Below, one piece after another: positions 20,973 through 30,837 of a stretch of DNA of 64,000 bases. Where the stretch lies: positions 37,159,954 to 37,223,953 of the forward strand of contig NC_053139.1 of NCBI RefSeq assembly GCF_016808335.1, in the 5' to 3' direction. The notes below the pieces were generated by a model. The model saw nothing but the letters and a program-made list of their open reading frames with translations. It searched no databases and had not been told where the DNA came from. The number at the start of each line of letters is the position of its first letter. Within the stretch, counting starts at the first letter, position 1. Position numbers and translations under genes: made by a program. Source of the DNA: Panicum virgatum. Lineage: Eukaryota; Streptophyta; Magnoliopsida; Poales; Poaceae.

Positions 20973-21146
20973 CCCCTACTCTGCTCCCGCTCCTCGCCTT
21001 CGCCTCACACAAACGCATCGAGCTCAGACTCAGAGAACTGAGAAGCCAAAGAAGAACCTCTCCCTCTCGTTTCCTGCACGAATCCGGCTTCCATCCATCG
21101 ATCGGAACACCACACACTGCCAGCCGGACGCAGCCGATCAAGGGCA

Positions 21147-22289
21147 ATGGGCGAGCTGATCCCCGGGTTGCCGGAGGAAGTGGCGCGGGAGTGCCTAGTC
21201 CGGGTGGGCTTCGACCAGCTGCCCGTGGTGCGCCGCATCTCGCGCCAGTGGAAGTCGGAGTTGGAGTCGCCGGACTACCACCGCCTGCGCCGGGCCGAGG
21301 GGCTGGCGCGCCCGGTGCTCGCGCTGGTCCAGGCGAGCCCCGCGCCGCCGGCCGACGGCGACGCGGGCACGGCTGCGGACAAGCAGCGCTCCTCGGCGGC
21401 GGGCCCCGCGAACTCGTACCGGATGGTGCTGCTGGACCCGGAGGAGGGCCGGTGGGCGCCGCTGCCGGCGCCGCCCGGGCCGGCGGGGAGCCTGCCCCTG
21501 TTCTGCCAGGTGGCCGCCGTGGGCGGTGGCGGGCAGGGGCGGAAGCGGCTGGTGGTCGTCGGCGGCTGGGACCCGGAGACGTGGGCGCCGGTGGACGCGG
21601 TGCTCGTGTACGACTTCCTGACCGGCGCGTGGCGCCGCGGCGCGCCGATGCCGGGCCCCCGCCGGTCCTTCTTCGCCTGCGCGGCCGTCGGCGGGGCCGT
21701 GTACGTGGCCGGCGGCCACGACGAGGAGAAGAACGCGCTGCGGTCGGCGCTGGCGTACGACCCGGAGCGCGACGCGTGGTCGTGGCTCCCCGACATGGCG
21801 GAGGAGCGCGACGAGCCGCGCGGGCTCTGCGCCGGCGGCAGGTTCCTCGTCGTCGGCGGGTACCCGACGCAGGCGCAGGGCCGCTTCGTCGGCTCCGCGG
21901 AGGCCTTCGACCCGGCGGCGTCGGCCTGGGCGCCCGTCGGGGACGGCCTGCTCGAGGACGGCGCGTGCCCGAGGACCTGCTGCGCGGCGCCGGGGCCGGC
22001 GGGGCGCCTGTACATGCTCCGCGACGGGCACCTCGTGGCGCGCGACGCTGCCGCGCCGGGCGCGGCGTGGCGGCCGGTGGCGCAGGTGCCCGAGGACGCG
22101 CGCACCGCGGCGACCGTCTCCGCCATCCCCGGCGGCCGCGTGGTGGTGATCGGCTCCGGGTGCCACGGCGGCGACAAGAACGTGTACGTGCTCCGCGAGG
22201 AGGCCGGCAAGGGCGCGTCCTGGGAGCGCGCGGCGGCGCCGCCCGAGTTCGCCGGGCACGTGCAGGCCTCCTGCTGCCTCGAAATCTGA
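21147..22289 (+). CDS. F-box/kelch-repeat protein (KFB/KMD-like), intronless
   Basis: The single 380-residue frame starts MGELIPGLPEEVARECL. The N-terminal F-box (about residues 4-45) recruits SKP1 in an SCF ubiquitin ligase. Kelch repeats then form the substrate-binding propeller, recognisable by the doublets VVVGGW, YVAGGH and LVVGGY and by W at repeat ends (about residues 105-370). It ends HVQASCCLEI. Plant proteins of this arrangement and length (Arabidopsis KMD/KFB and the rice IBF1 type) target phenylalanine ammonia-lyase or type-B response regulators for degradation; which of these applies here is not visible. The gene is very GC-rich, intact, has a TATA box at 20965, and has no close host-gene neighbour. 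Long open frames on the opposite strand are GC artefacts. Confidence 0.93.
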   Translation: MGELIPGLPEEVARECLVRVGFDQLPVVRRISRQWKSELESPDYHRLRRAEGLARPVLALVQASPAPPADGDAGTAADKQRSSAAGPANSYRMVLLDPEEGRWAPLPAPPGPAGSLPLFCQVAAVGGGGQGRKRLVVVGGWDPETWAPVDAVLVYDFLTGAWRRGAPMPGPRRSFFACAAVGGAVYVAGGHDEEKNALRSALAYDPERDAWSWLPDMAEERDEPRGLCAGGRFLVVGGYPTQAQGRFVGSAEAFDPAASAWAPVGDGLLEDGACPRTCCAAPGPAGRLYMLRDGHLVARDAAAPGAAWRPVAQVPEDARTAATVSAIPGGRVVVIGSGCHGGDKNVYVLREEAGKGASWERAAAPPEFAGHVQASCCLEI

Positions 22290-22525
22290 TGAAGTGTACA
22301 TAGTACGAGTGGAATGCCGACCACAGATGTCCCTGCAAGTTTGTACAGTACATACTCTGCAACTACGTCTCGCTGTTGTGTATAGAAAGAACATCAGGAG
22401 CTAACGAGGGAAGGGGGCAAAGAAAGTTTAAGAACAAGTAGCAGAATATGTAATGCACTAAAACTGTTTGAGAAATGAGTGAAGTATCAATGGCAGTTTT
22501 TTAGGTCTTTGCTGAATCAAATTTT

Positions 22526-22868
22526 GGGGCCGTTTAGTTCCCAAAAATTTTCACCCAAAAATTTTCACCTCCCCTTTGAACACATGTATAAAGCACTAAA
22601 TGTAATTAAATAATAAAACTAATTACATAGTTTGGATGTACACGGCGAGACGAATCTTTTGAGCCTAATTAGGACATGATTAGCCATAAGTGCTACAGTA
22701 ACCCACATGTGCTAATGATGCGGTCAAAGGCCTCAAAAGATTCGTCTTGCGATTTCCAAGTGAGTTCTAAAATTAGTTTTTTAATTAGTGTTCGAAAAAT
22801 CTTCTCGACATCTGGTCAAACACTGATGTGACACCCAAATTTTTTGATTTTGGGAACTAAACGCCCCC
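22526..22868. mobile_element. MITE with GGGGCCGTTTAGTT ends (343 bp)
   Basis: The inverted ends GGGGCCGTTTAGTTCCCAAA and TTTGGGAACTAAACGCCCCC (one mismatch) are flanked by TTT on both sides (a possible 3-bp duplication). It belongs to the same family as 18020-18361 and sits about 240 bp after the kelch gene stop codon. Confidence 0.85.
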
Positions 22869-25067
22869 TTTGTTCCGTTGGAATTTCTTTGCAGCATGAT
22901 CAGTTTTGTTAAAGTCGGGGCTGATAGTGAGAGGTTCTAGAACCTTTCGATGGAACTGTTACTTTTTGTTTTGTTTTGTTTTTATAGGAACCTTTCTCAG
23001 GACACAGAAAAGAAGTGTCTGTTTTCGGCTTTTCGGGACCCGGCCGGCCGTGACAACACAATACGGGACGAGGAGTCCTTGTCGTCCTCGCGCTGCATTT
23101 ACATCGTCATTTCCTTCCCAGCGTCCATATCACCCACTGACGTCACGCACGTTCTGAGAAGCGAGAGCTTCAGCGACACGTCTGCAACTCGACCTCTAGC
23201 TCATTCAATCATTCAAGAACCGGTGCCTTTGCAAGAAGAAGGAACTGTCTGGATAAGCTAGCTAGCTGCATCAGTCATCGGTGACCCCTTGCACGAAGAA
23301 GGAATGGTCTGAAGCGGCTCGATCGGTAACCACTGATCCGGAATTTGTCAGTGTCACACTAGCCTCGGCAGGTAAAGGTTCCCATGGCGGATTCGCGGCA
23401 AGAGCCCGAGTGCCCGAAGCGGCAAAGGGAGCCCGATCTCGAGGCTCAGGGGTCGGGGCGGGGGGAATTTCTCCGTTCACACCCGGCGTGTCGGCGGGGC
23501 CGAGATTTCCAGGCCCCCCGGAGAGCGACCGGTCGCCGCGCGCCGAGCGGCGGGGAGCGGCCGACGCAGTCACGCAGACGTCCCCGGCGCGGCCTGCCTG
23601 CCACCGACGCGGAGCCGCACCGCACTCGGCGGCTCGGGCCAGCGGCGCGCGCGGGGCGGGCACCGGCCCCGGGCGTCGCGCTCGCGCCCCATACCGCTCT
23701 GGCCACCGCGGCCTCGGGGATATCTTCCCAGCAGCGCGCGGCGGCGGTCTGCGGCTGCCAGCGGGCAGCTCTGAGCTCTCCCGCGTGCGTGTGGCGCGGG
23801 CTCCATTGGATTGATTGCATGAGCAGCTGGTTGTCAGGTTGGTTGGGGGCGTGGATAGGGATTGCGTTGCTTTTGGCTCCGCCGCCGCCGCCACCGCCAC
23901 CGCCGGAATGCATTGGGGGGGCGTCGGGCTGGGTTCCTTGTCAGGTAAGGTGGCGCTGGCACGGATCGGCGCGATGGTGCCCGCACTCTGAGTCGTAGCG
24001 GTCAATAGGGATTTGAGATGTGCACGTCCGGATCCGGGGGGCGGAGGAGCATTGACAATTGAACAGTGCATGATTGATGACGATCTATGAACGTTGAAAA
24101 CATTTTAAAAAAAGAAACAAGTGTTGCACGCTTTATTTCAGTGAAACAAAGCATACAGTGTTTTTTCTTCAAAAAAGAAAAGAAGCATACGGTGTTTTTC
24201 CTTGCAACATTTCGGCGTATTCTAAGTGTGCCTGCTAACCATAACAGAAATAGAGAGCTTGGAGTTCAACATGTAAAATAGGAGAAAGAGATTCTTTAAA
24301 GATCATCTTACATAATGCCAGCTCCCGAGATCCGAGGTGACCATCTTGTATAATCCCCCCAACCCTCGGTCGTCTCCCCGCGAGGCAATGCGAGGGAGCC
24401 CAGGTGCGAAGCCGGGCCACCCCTGTCCCTCCGCATCTCCCGATCAGCCGCCGCCGTGCTAGCCGGCAACGATACGTGATCGAGTCGTGGACGGAGGAGG
24501 AGTTGATCCGACTCGCATACGAAATGGATCAAGACTCACCTATCAATAACATAAATGGACCAAACCATCGTACAAAACTAAAAATTTATGGAGGTGCTGC
24601 AGGATAAACATGGTGAGTTTGCTTAGGGTCAGCTACTTCAATATAAAATTTATCTTAGCAAAACAGAAGAAAGATTTTATTGTATATACTCCAATAACCT
24701 TGAAATCATAAGATTCTTTTTCTCGAAAACGTATGAGAGTTGTATATCTTTATATTAAGATGAAAAAGGGTAAAGAACCCTTACAGCACACATAGAAACA
24801 TAAAATTGATGGGTCGGTCATTTGTTAAGGGTGAAATGATTGCCTAAAACATTGTGTATGACACGCAGCTCTTTTTGCTTTTGAGGATAAATTTTTTGAT
24901 GGTTTGAACTAAGTAACTGGTTATAAAATTGAGGGGTGCAGTGTTATGTAAAAAGATAGTGTCGCGAACCAGGGTATAAATTGCACCAAGGTAAAACTTG
25001 AGGGATCAAAATTGAACTTACCTATCTACTTAGCAGAGAGAAGAAAAAAAGAACTAACCTTAATTTG
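22869..25067. other. spacer with a GC-rich island and a possible LINE tail
   Basis: 23380-23930 is GC-rich and ends in a (CCG/CCA)n run at about 23880-23905; open frames there overlap on both strands and match nothing I know. At about 24715-24780 a TTTTTCTCGAAAACG followed by TATCTTTATATTAAGA resembles the reversed 3' end of a plant LINE, but I find no flanking duplication. No gene is supported. Confidence 0.4.
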
Positions 25068-27621
25068 CTAACAATTCGGCAATGTGGCTTCAACCTTTTT
25101 GCGGACAAAGTTCTGTTGAGAGAAGAATTTTTCTTTGTAGCTTGAGACCATTTCTAGGGCATCTTTTGTTAACTCATTAGTTAGGTCCAATGATTTAGAA
25201 GGGTGACTCCTTGAAGATGACAACAATGTCAAGAGGTGAAGAATCTTGCTGGAAGAGAGTGTCTGTGTACTCAACAATTTCCTGATAGTAAACTCCACAA
25301 TTAGTAGCGATTCGATCTAATGTTCAAAATAGCTGGCTACAGCCTTTGGGAGAGAAGGCTAGGATATCCATCTTTTAACCTTAAAAGGCTAAATCCTCTA
25401 ATAGCCTGATATATCCCGCTATAGTCGCTAAATTAAGGGTTATTTAGCTAGTCAAACTATATAATTAATTTTTGTTTATTGTTAGTTTAGTATTTGTTGG
25501 AAAATCATTGCCTCTAACTTGACACCGACTTCCAGAAGTGATACCAAAGCAGCATGATACACTTCTTCTGCCGACCCTATACCCACTCTATATACCAAGA
25601 AGATTTTCATCTAGACACCAATATGGGAGACCAATTGTATTTAGGGACTCTAATCTTTATTCACCATAACTTATTATAACGCAAGACTCTTACACTCTTT
25701 ACGTGGCCACCCTACCATAACACTACTACTTTACATAAAAACCATACCATCTTCTATTTGAGGCATCATCCTATGCTATATTATGGTAAGAGGGGATGAG
25801 AGCACCTCTATCAATAATAGAAGTCCATATGATTTTTTCATGTGTCCATCTTTTACACACTTTCTACAAAATATTTAACTCTAGAATTTTTCTCATGCTT
25901 ATCGAATCATACAAATATCTAGTTTCTAAAGTATTCCATATATTTACCATAAAGCATGGCAACCATGGTTTATGAATACTCTTTAATTTTCTAGAAGCTT
26001 CTCACAAGTATGAATTGCTATTTTTCAACAGTATTGAACTCCATCATTTATAAAACTTAGTATTTCATTAGTAATGAGAGAATGAAACTCTAGACGTATT
26101 TTAGTGCATGATGTAATGAATTTTGTGACCTGTATCTATTTGATTTGATGTTTTGAACATATAAATTCTGAACTTAATTACTCAATTTGCAAAAGCGCTA
26201 AATAAGGTTAGCAGAAGCTATATCCCGCGACAGCCTTCTCTTAACCTCTAAACAACTAACCACTAAATGTTTTAGCCCGCTATTTTTAACATTGATTCCA
26301 TCACAAAATGCACATACGCCTCAATTTGAGGATGAGATGATGCATTTGCTGCAGCTTTGTATTTAGTGGCATCCCAGCTAGATGTATCGTACTCATCTTT
26401 TCGTGCCATCTAAATTGCTTGAGAAAGTTCTAGATTACTCTTGAGCAAATAAATCATGGCATCATATTCTGAGATCCCAGAGATACAGGCAACCAACAGA
26501 TTGATGAGGCCATCCAAGGACTGAGACTCAAGACGTATAAGAATCCGAATGCAAATCATGTCAGGCTCGAGTGCTCCTGGTGCAGGAAAAGCAGTATCAT
26601 ACCGGACAATGTTAACAATGATGTTGCAGAATGGATTGAATGGACCATAGCAATAACCAGCCTTGAGGAACCCGTGGTGGTAAAGACTGCGAAAATCTTT
26701 CATTGGCATCCAAGACATTGCCTTGAGGTACACAGCATGGATCCTATCAAGAAGAACTCATTGGATCGATTCCTTCAATGTAGGAGGGACCTTCATGTCG
26801 TATTGATGAAACCGAATACCAGCTAGATGCATCGGAACGGTCTGTTTTTTCGGTTTGATGTCTCTTCCAACAATTTGGACAGCCTGATCACATCTTCAAC
26901 AGAGTAGCGGCGGCGGCAAACGTTGTCCGGGGGCACAATGTGGGTGAGGTGAGACACTAGCGCTGACAAGCCGGTAAGGAACGCATCAACATTGGGTAGC
27001 TTTGTTGGCAATGCAGTACATCTGAGAGCAGTCTTGACAGTATGCGAGTGGATGCGGAATCTGAACTTGCGCCTATGGCAGCGGTCTAGCTCAATGAGCT
27101 GGATGGCGACGAGAAGATTGGCCCGGGATAGGCAGAGGTAACGCAGCGCATCCCAAGTGGGGAGGTAGCGAAAATACGATGTCAGGAAGGTGAACAGGCC
27201 CTCCAGAGAGTGCTCCGCGATGGTCTGTGCCAGCGGAGAGGAGGGGACGTCGCCGGCGACGATCTTGGACAATATCTTCTCCCTCGCTCTTGCGTCCCAC
27301 GAGTCCTTGGTCATCCGCTTCCGCTTCCTGATCCTGGCGCCGTCGGGCTCGGGCACGGGCTCCCCCTCCCCACGCGCGGGCTCGGCGTCCTTGTCGGGGA
27401 CCAAAGAGAGGGTGTTAGTGATGATGTTGGTGTCGGGGTCGTCGAAGCCGACGCAGACGCCGGCGTTGAGGAGGCGTGGAGCAAGTGTAGCCGTACATGA
27501 ACCCCATAATGTAGCTTCTGTTGCGAGCCATGCCTGCCCTCGAACCGTCGGAAAGGTTCGAGCCAGTGCCCACACTGGCGCTGTTGCCGTCACCCCCACC
27601 GCGCCGCCGTCGGCCGGCCAT
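25068..27621 (-). pseudogene. PIR2-like helical domain/DUF3615-type grass gene, decayed
   Basis: The minus-strand frame begins MAGRRRRGGGDGNSAS at 27621 and runs through MARNRSYIMGFMYGYTC, DSWDARAREKILSKIVAGDV, YLPTWDALRYLCLSRANL, MPMKDFRSLYHHGFLKAGY and KDALEMVSSYKEKFFSQQNF. These blocks match, from memory, a large grass-specific family annotated with PIR2-like helical and DUF3615 domains; its function is unknown. The copy is broken by a frameshift near 27480, a frameshift near 26840, in-frame stops near 26775 (TGA) and 26409 (TAG), the 977-bp element at 25318-26294, and a stop at 25068. The zinc-binding C-terminal half usual in the family was not found downstream. It is surely non-functional; the family name is moderately certain. 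Confidence 0.75.
25318..26294. mobile_element. non-autonomous hAT element inside the pseudogene (977 bp)
   Basis: The ends TAATGTTCAAAATAGC and GCTATTTTTAACATTG are imperfect inverted repeats that fit the hAT terminal pattern. They are flanked by ATTCGATC and ATTCCATC (25310-25317 and 26295-26302, one mismatch), an 8-bp target duplication. Subterminal repeats such as ATATCCCGC and AGCCTTCTC recur near both ends. It encodes no transposase. Confidence 0.8.
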
Positions 27622-27663
27622 GATCGGGGACTGGGTGTTAGGGTTGACGTCAATCGCAGGAGG

Positions 27664-27986
27664 GGTGTGTTTAGTTTTTTTTTAATTTGTGAAGCATATG
27701 CATATTCATTTAAAATATTAAATATAGATTAATAAAAAACAAATTACAGATTCCAGCTGTAAATTGCAAGACAAATTTATTAAGCCTAATTAATTCATCA
27801 TTAGCAAATATTTAGTATAGCATCACATTGTCAAATCATGATAGAATTAGACTCAAAAAATTCGTCTCGCAATTTACATGCAAATTATGCAATTAGTTTT
27901 TTTTGTCCATATTTAGTGATCTATGCATGTGTCCAAATATTTGATATGATATTTTTGGCCAAAATTTTTTGGATCTAAACAAGACC
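27664..27986. mobile_element. degraded MITE with GTTTAG-type ends
   Basis: GGTGTGTTTAGTTTTTT on the left and GGATCTAAACAAGACC on the right form approximate inverted ends. The interior has mirrored motifs (TGCAAGACAAATTTATTAAGC against TTCGTCTCGCAATTTAC). It lies just upstream of the PIR2-like pseudogene start. Boundaries are approximate. Confidence 0.55.
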
Positions 27987-27989
27987 GTG

Positions 27990-29563
27990 TTTAAAGAACA
28001 ATTATATTTAAAAATATCATATAGTTAAACAATATTATATTAACAGTGCGCTCCAAATTATCGTGCGCGGCTCTGATTTCGTTCATGTTACCTCGTACGC
28101 CCGGTGGAGTCGAGGGGGTACCTGCTCGTACACACCAATGGTGGCGTCTACCAGATGCGCTGGGGGTAAGTTGTTCCTGCCAGTAGTGATGAGATTCATT
28201 GCTTGGTTTGCATTAGATGTGTTGGGTTGAGTGTGAGGACCAATATTTCAATAAATAAATATAATAATGAAAACAATAATCTAGGAGAACACAGCGTGCG
28301 TGCATGTGGACTGTTCAATCAGACTTGACGATTTGGGAGCATCATCATCAGATTTGCTTTTGTGGGTACTATGTTTTTGGTGCTCTTGTCAGTGTGCTTT
28401 TTCTTAACTCCCTGTGTATGTGGGCACTGAGCGAGCAGTCGTTTGGTTCTTACATACAGTTGGCGTTCTGGTGCTAATGTGCTTAAATAAGTTGTACATG
28501 GTGGTTGTGAAACTAAGCTATTTGTTTCCAGGTAAGAAGCAGTGTTACATGATGTGCAGTTTAGCAGTTACACATGGCAAATGTAAGTTACCTATATTTT
28601 GGAACTGAATATAGGAAAAAGTATTGGAAATGTAGATGCTTCTTTAAATATTACTGGAACTGAACTCTGAAATTGCATGGCCAACCTTCTTGTTTCCAAG
28701 AAAATTTGATGATGTTTAAGAATTATTACCAAAATGCTATGTCTTCAGATTCAGGTAAGAAGCAGTGTTACATGATGTGCAGTTACACATGAGTATTTGC
28801 ATTGTAGGTGCGCTTCTTCAAATGTTGATGGAATGGAACTACGAAATTGCATGGCCAACCTTCTCAATAAAGTAGAGCTAAGATATGTGGCGGTGAGATT
28901 ATTATGGTGGCCAATGAGGTTTTTGGCACACAATTGCTTTTCATCTTTCCATGGAAATGGTGTTTATGTCGTTGATCCAAAAGATGTTGAATCCTTTGGT
29001 CTCTCTTTTGTGACCGAAACAGGAGATTATTCAATAGGAGGTATTAGAAAATTTCGAAATTTTAATTAGAAAAGCTAATTCCAGTTCTGGATATCAAGAG
29101 GGAGGCTGTTAGATGTAGGGATCAGAAGTTGCAAGCTGATCAGAAGTTATAGAGAGATTAGAATTTAGAAGTTGTAAGCTGCTGGTGATGGAGTTGAAAA
29201 AAAAATGGCTGTTGTTCTTCCGGATAAACCACCTTAAATCACAAATATGGTGTTTAAAAAGGCATTTCGAGGTTCGAGCTAGCAGATTAGACTCATACTA
29301 TGTGATAATTTAGACTATGGTTCTAATAGGCATTGGTTTTGGCGTTGCAGTTTCTTTTACATGTGGGCTGACAGAAGTATATCTGAAGATAGCATGAAGC
29401 TTTGGCATGATCCTATTTGACAAGTTTACATGATGGTATTTATTATTTAGTTGAAATGCACTTAGGCTCCCAAATTTCAACTTAGGCTCCCAAATCTGAC
29501 ACTGCACTAGTATGAGAGGGATATTTTCTGGAGATTTCGACTGTTCTGTTCATCCACTAGCAT
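27990..29563. other. spacer, no gene recognised
   Basis: AT-rich sequence without a supported gene. It contains the direct repeat listed at 28529-28866. Confidence 0.5.
28529..28866 (+). repeat. imperfect direct repeat, period about 223 bp
   Basis: GGTAAGAAGCAGTGTTACAT occurs at 28531 and again at 28754. Both copies continue to a shared GAAATTGCATGGCCAACCTT. Between them the copies diverge and the second lacks a short segment. This is an old tandem duplication of unknown origin. Confidence 0.7.
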
Positions 29564-29568
29564 CACAG

Positions 29569-29851
29569 TGTAACGTCCCGCCTCCTCGAGGCCGGGCCCG
29601 CTTACATCTGGCAGCTTAACTAGGACACAGACTGTCCTCACAGACCAACACATGTCTTTTCTGCATACTTTGTCCTCACTCGTGCGCACCCGAGAAGTAT
29701 TTCTCGGTCGGTCACCCATCCCGAAATTGCTCCGGGCCAAGCACGCTTAACTTCGGAGTTCTTTCAAGATCGACTTCCGGAAAAAAAGTTGCAACTTGTT
29801 GGTATGAGTATCCTATTAATTCTATTAAGCCCTGGGCCGGTGTATCACATA
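29569..29851 (-). repeat. 3' LTR of Cassandra
   Basis: It matches 30333-30613 closely. On the plus strand it starts TGTAACGTCCCGCC and ends near TCACATA. Confidence 0.9.
29710..29761 (-). promoter_or_regulatory. 5S rRNA-derived internal promoter in the 3' LTR
   Basis: Read on the minus strand it contains GAACTCCGAAGTTAAGCG with GTGCTTGG (A-box region) and GGATGGGTGACC (C-box) in the order and near-spacing of a plant 5S rRNA gene. This is not a functional 5S gene, as the flanks differ. Confidence 0.9.
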
Positions 29852-29918
29852 CTCACCCCTTTAAGAGACTGACGTCCTTGTCGGTCAATCCCAAGCCAGC
29901 AACGTCCTCTATTGGCCA

Positions 29919-30270
29919 CGTCCCGTACGTCCAGTGCCAACGGCCCATGTGCCACGTCTGTGCGTCCAGTGCCAACGGTCTCTGTGCCACGTCCATGCAT
30001 CCAGTGCCAACGGCGCATCCCATATGCCCGCGCACTGACCCGCCACGCGCCGTCCACATACCGGTTGCATCTGCGCCCGTGCTCATGCCCGCGCCGTCCC
30101 GTACGTCCAGTGCCAACGGCCCATGTGCCACGTTCGTGCGTCCAGTGCCAACGGTCTCTGTGCCACGTCCGTGCGTCCAGTGCCAACAACGCATCCCAGA
30201 TGCACGCGCACTGACCGCCACGCGCCGTCCACATGCCGGTGGCATCTGCGCCACCACGTGCCCATGCTCA
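29919..30270 (+). repeat. 176-bp tandem duplication inside Cassandra, built from a ~31-33-bp motif
   Basis: The units 29919-30094 and 30095-30270 both start CGTCCCGTACGTCCAG and are highly similar. Within each, GTCCAGTGCCAACGG recurs three times about 31-33 bp apart, giving six copies in all. Confidence 0.88.
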
Positions 30271-30332
30271 TGCCCGCACACTTACGCCCGTACGTGCCCG
30301 TGAAACCGCGAGAGTCGGCTTTGATACCATTC

Positions 30333-30613
30333 TATAACGTCCCGCCTCCCCGAGGCCGGGCCGGCTTACATCTGGCAGCTTAACTAGGACACAGACTGTC
30401 CTCGCAGACAAACACATGTCTTTTCTGCACACTTTGTCCTCACTCGCGCGCACTCGAGAAGTATTTCCCGGTCGGTCACCCATCCCGAAATTGCTCCGGG
30501 CCAAGCACGCTTAACTTCGGAGTTCTTTCGAGATCGGCTTCCGGAAAAGAAGTTGCAACTTATTGGTATGAGTATCCTATTAATCCTATTAAGCCCTGGG
30601 CCGGGGTGTCATA
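30333..30613 (-). repeat. 5' LTR of Cassandra
   Basis: It includes its own 5S-derived promoter segment at 30474-30525. The outer end reads TGTCATA, where the canonical terminus would end in CA, suggesting one transition at the last dinucleotide. Confidence 0.88.
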
Positions 30614-30837
30614 CACAGCAACGGCTTACGGCTGCACGGGAACCTGATGTTGGATTGGAAAAGGACCAGTGCTAAGATAACGTCAGCCGGCAGCAAAGCA
30701 GACCAACCGAGTGTGAGGGAATGAGGACTCGCTAGGACGAAGGGCAGGGGCCGGCCGCAGGAACCGTCGGAGACGAGGAGGATGTCATGGGCCGCGGTGT
30801 TCAGGTGATGCACTTTCTATTTCTGTCACCTACTACT

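Larger units (their letters stand above)
29569..30613 (-). mobile_element. Cassandra TRIM retrotransposon (1045 bp) with expanded interior
   Basis: Two LTRs of about 282 bp (29569-29851 and 30333-30613), each carrying a reverse-oriented 5S rRNA promoter segment, flank a 481-bp non-coding interior. A 5-bp target duplication CACAG (29564-29568 and 30614-30618) bounds it. On the minus strand a primer-binding site (TGGTATCAAAGCC, 30329-30317) follows the 5' LTR and a polypurine tract AAAGGGGTGAG precedes the 3' LTR. These are the defining features of Cassandra, which has no protein-coding capacity and is mobilised in trans. The usual total length is roughly 560-860 bp; here an internal duplication makes it longer. 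Confidence 0.93.

Noticed and set aside
20680..22362. 560-codon minus-strand and 495-codon plus-strand open frames overlapping the kelch gene
   Set aside because: Very high GC at third positions keeps all frames open; only the 380-residue frame shows F-box and kelch motifs.
23271..24071. 266-codon minus-strand and overlapping plus-strand ORFs in the GC-rich island
   Set aside because: Low-complexity Ala/Pro/Arg-rich translations on both strands, no recognisable domain, no promoter or splice context.
28797..29069. 90-codon ORF in the spacer after the PIR2-like pseudogene
   Set aside because: No family resemblance, no flanking gene structure.
29845..30383. repetitive ORFs of 80-140 codons inside Cassandra
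   Set aside because: Created by the tandem 31-33-bp repeats; Cassandra is non-coding.
29710..30525. possible 5S rRNA genes
   Set aside because: Only the internal promoter portion matches; the rest of the 120-nt gene is absent and the segments lie inside LTRs.
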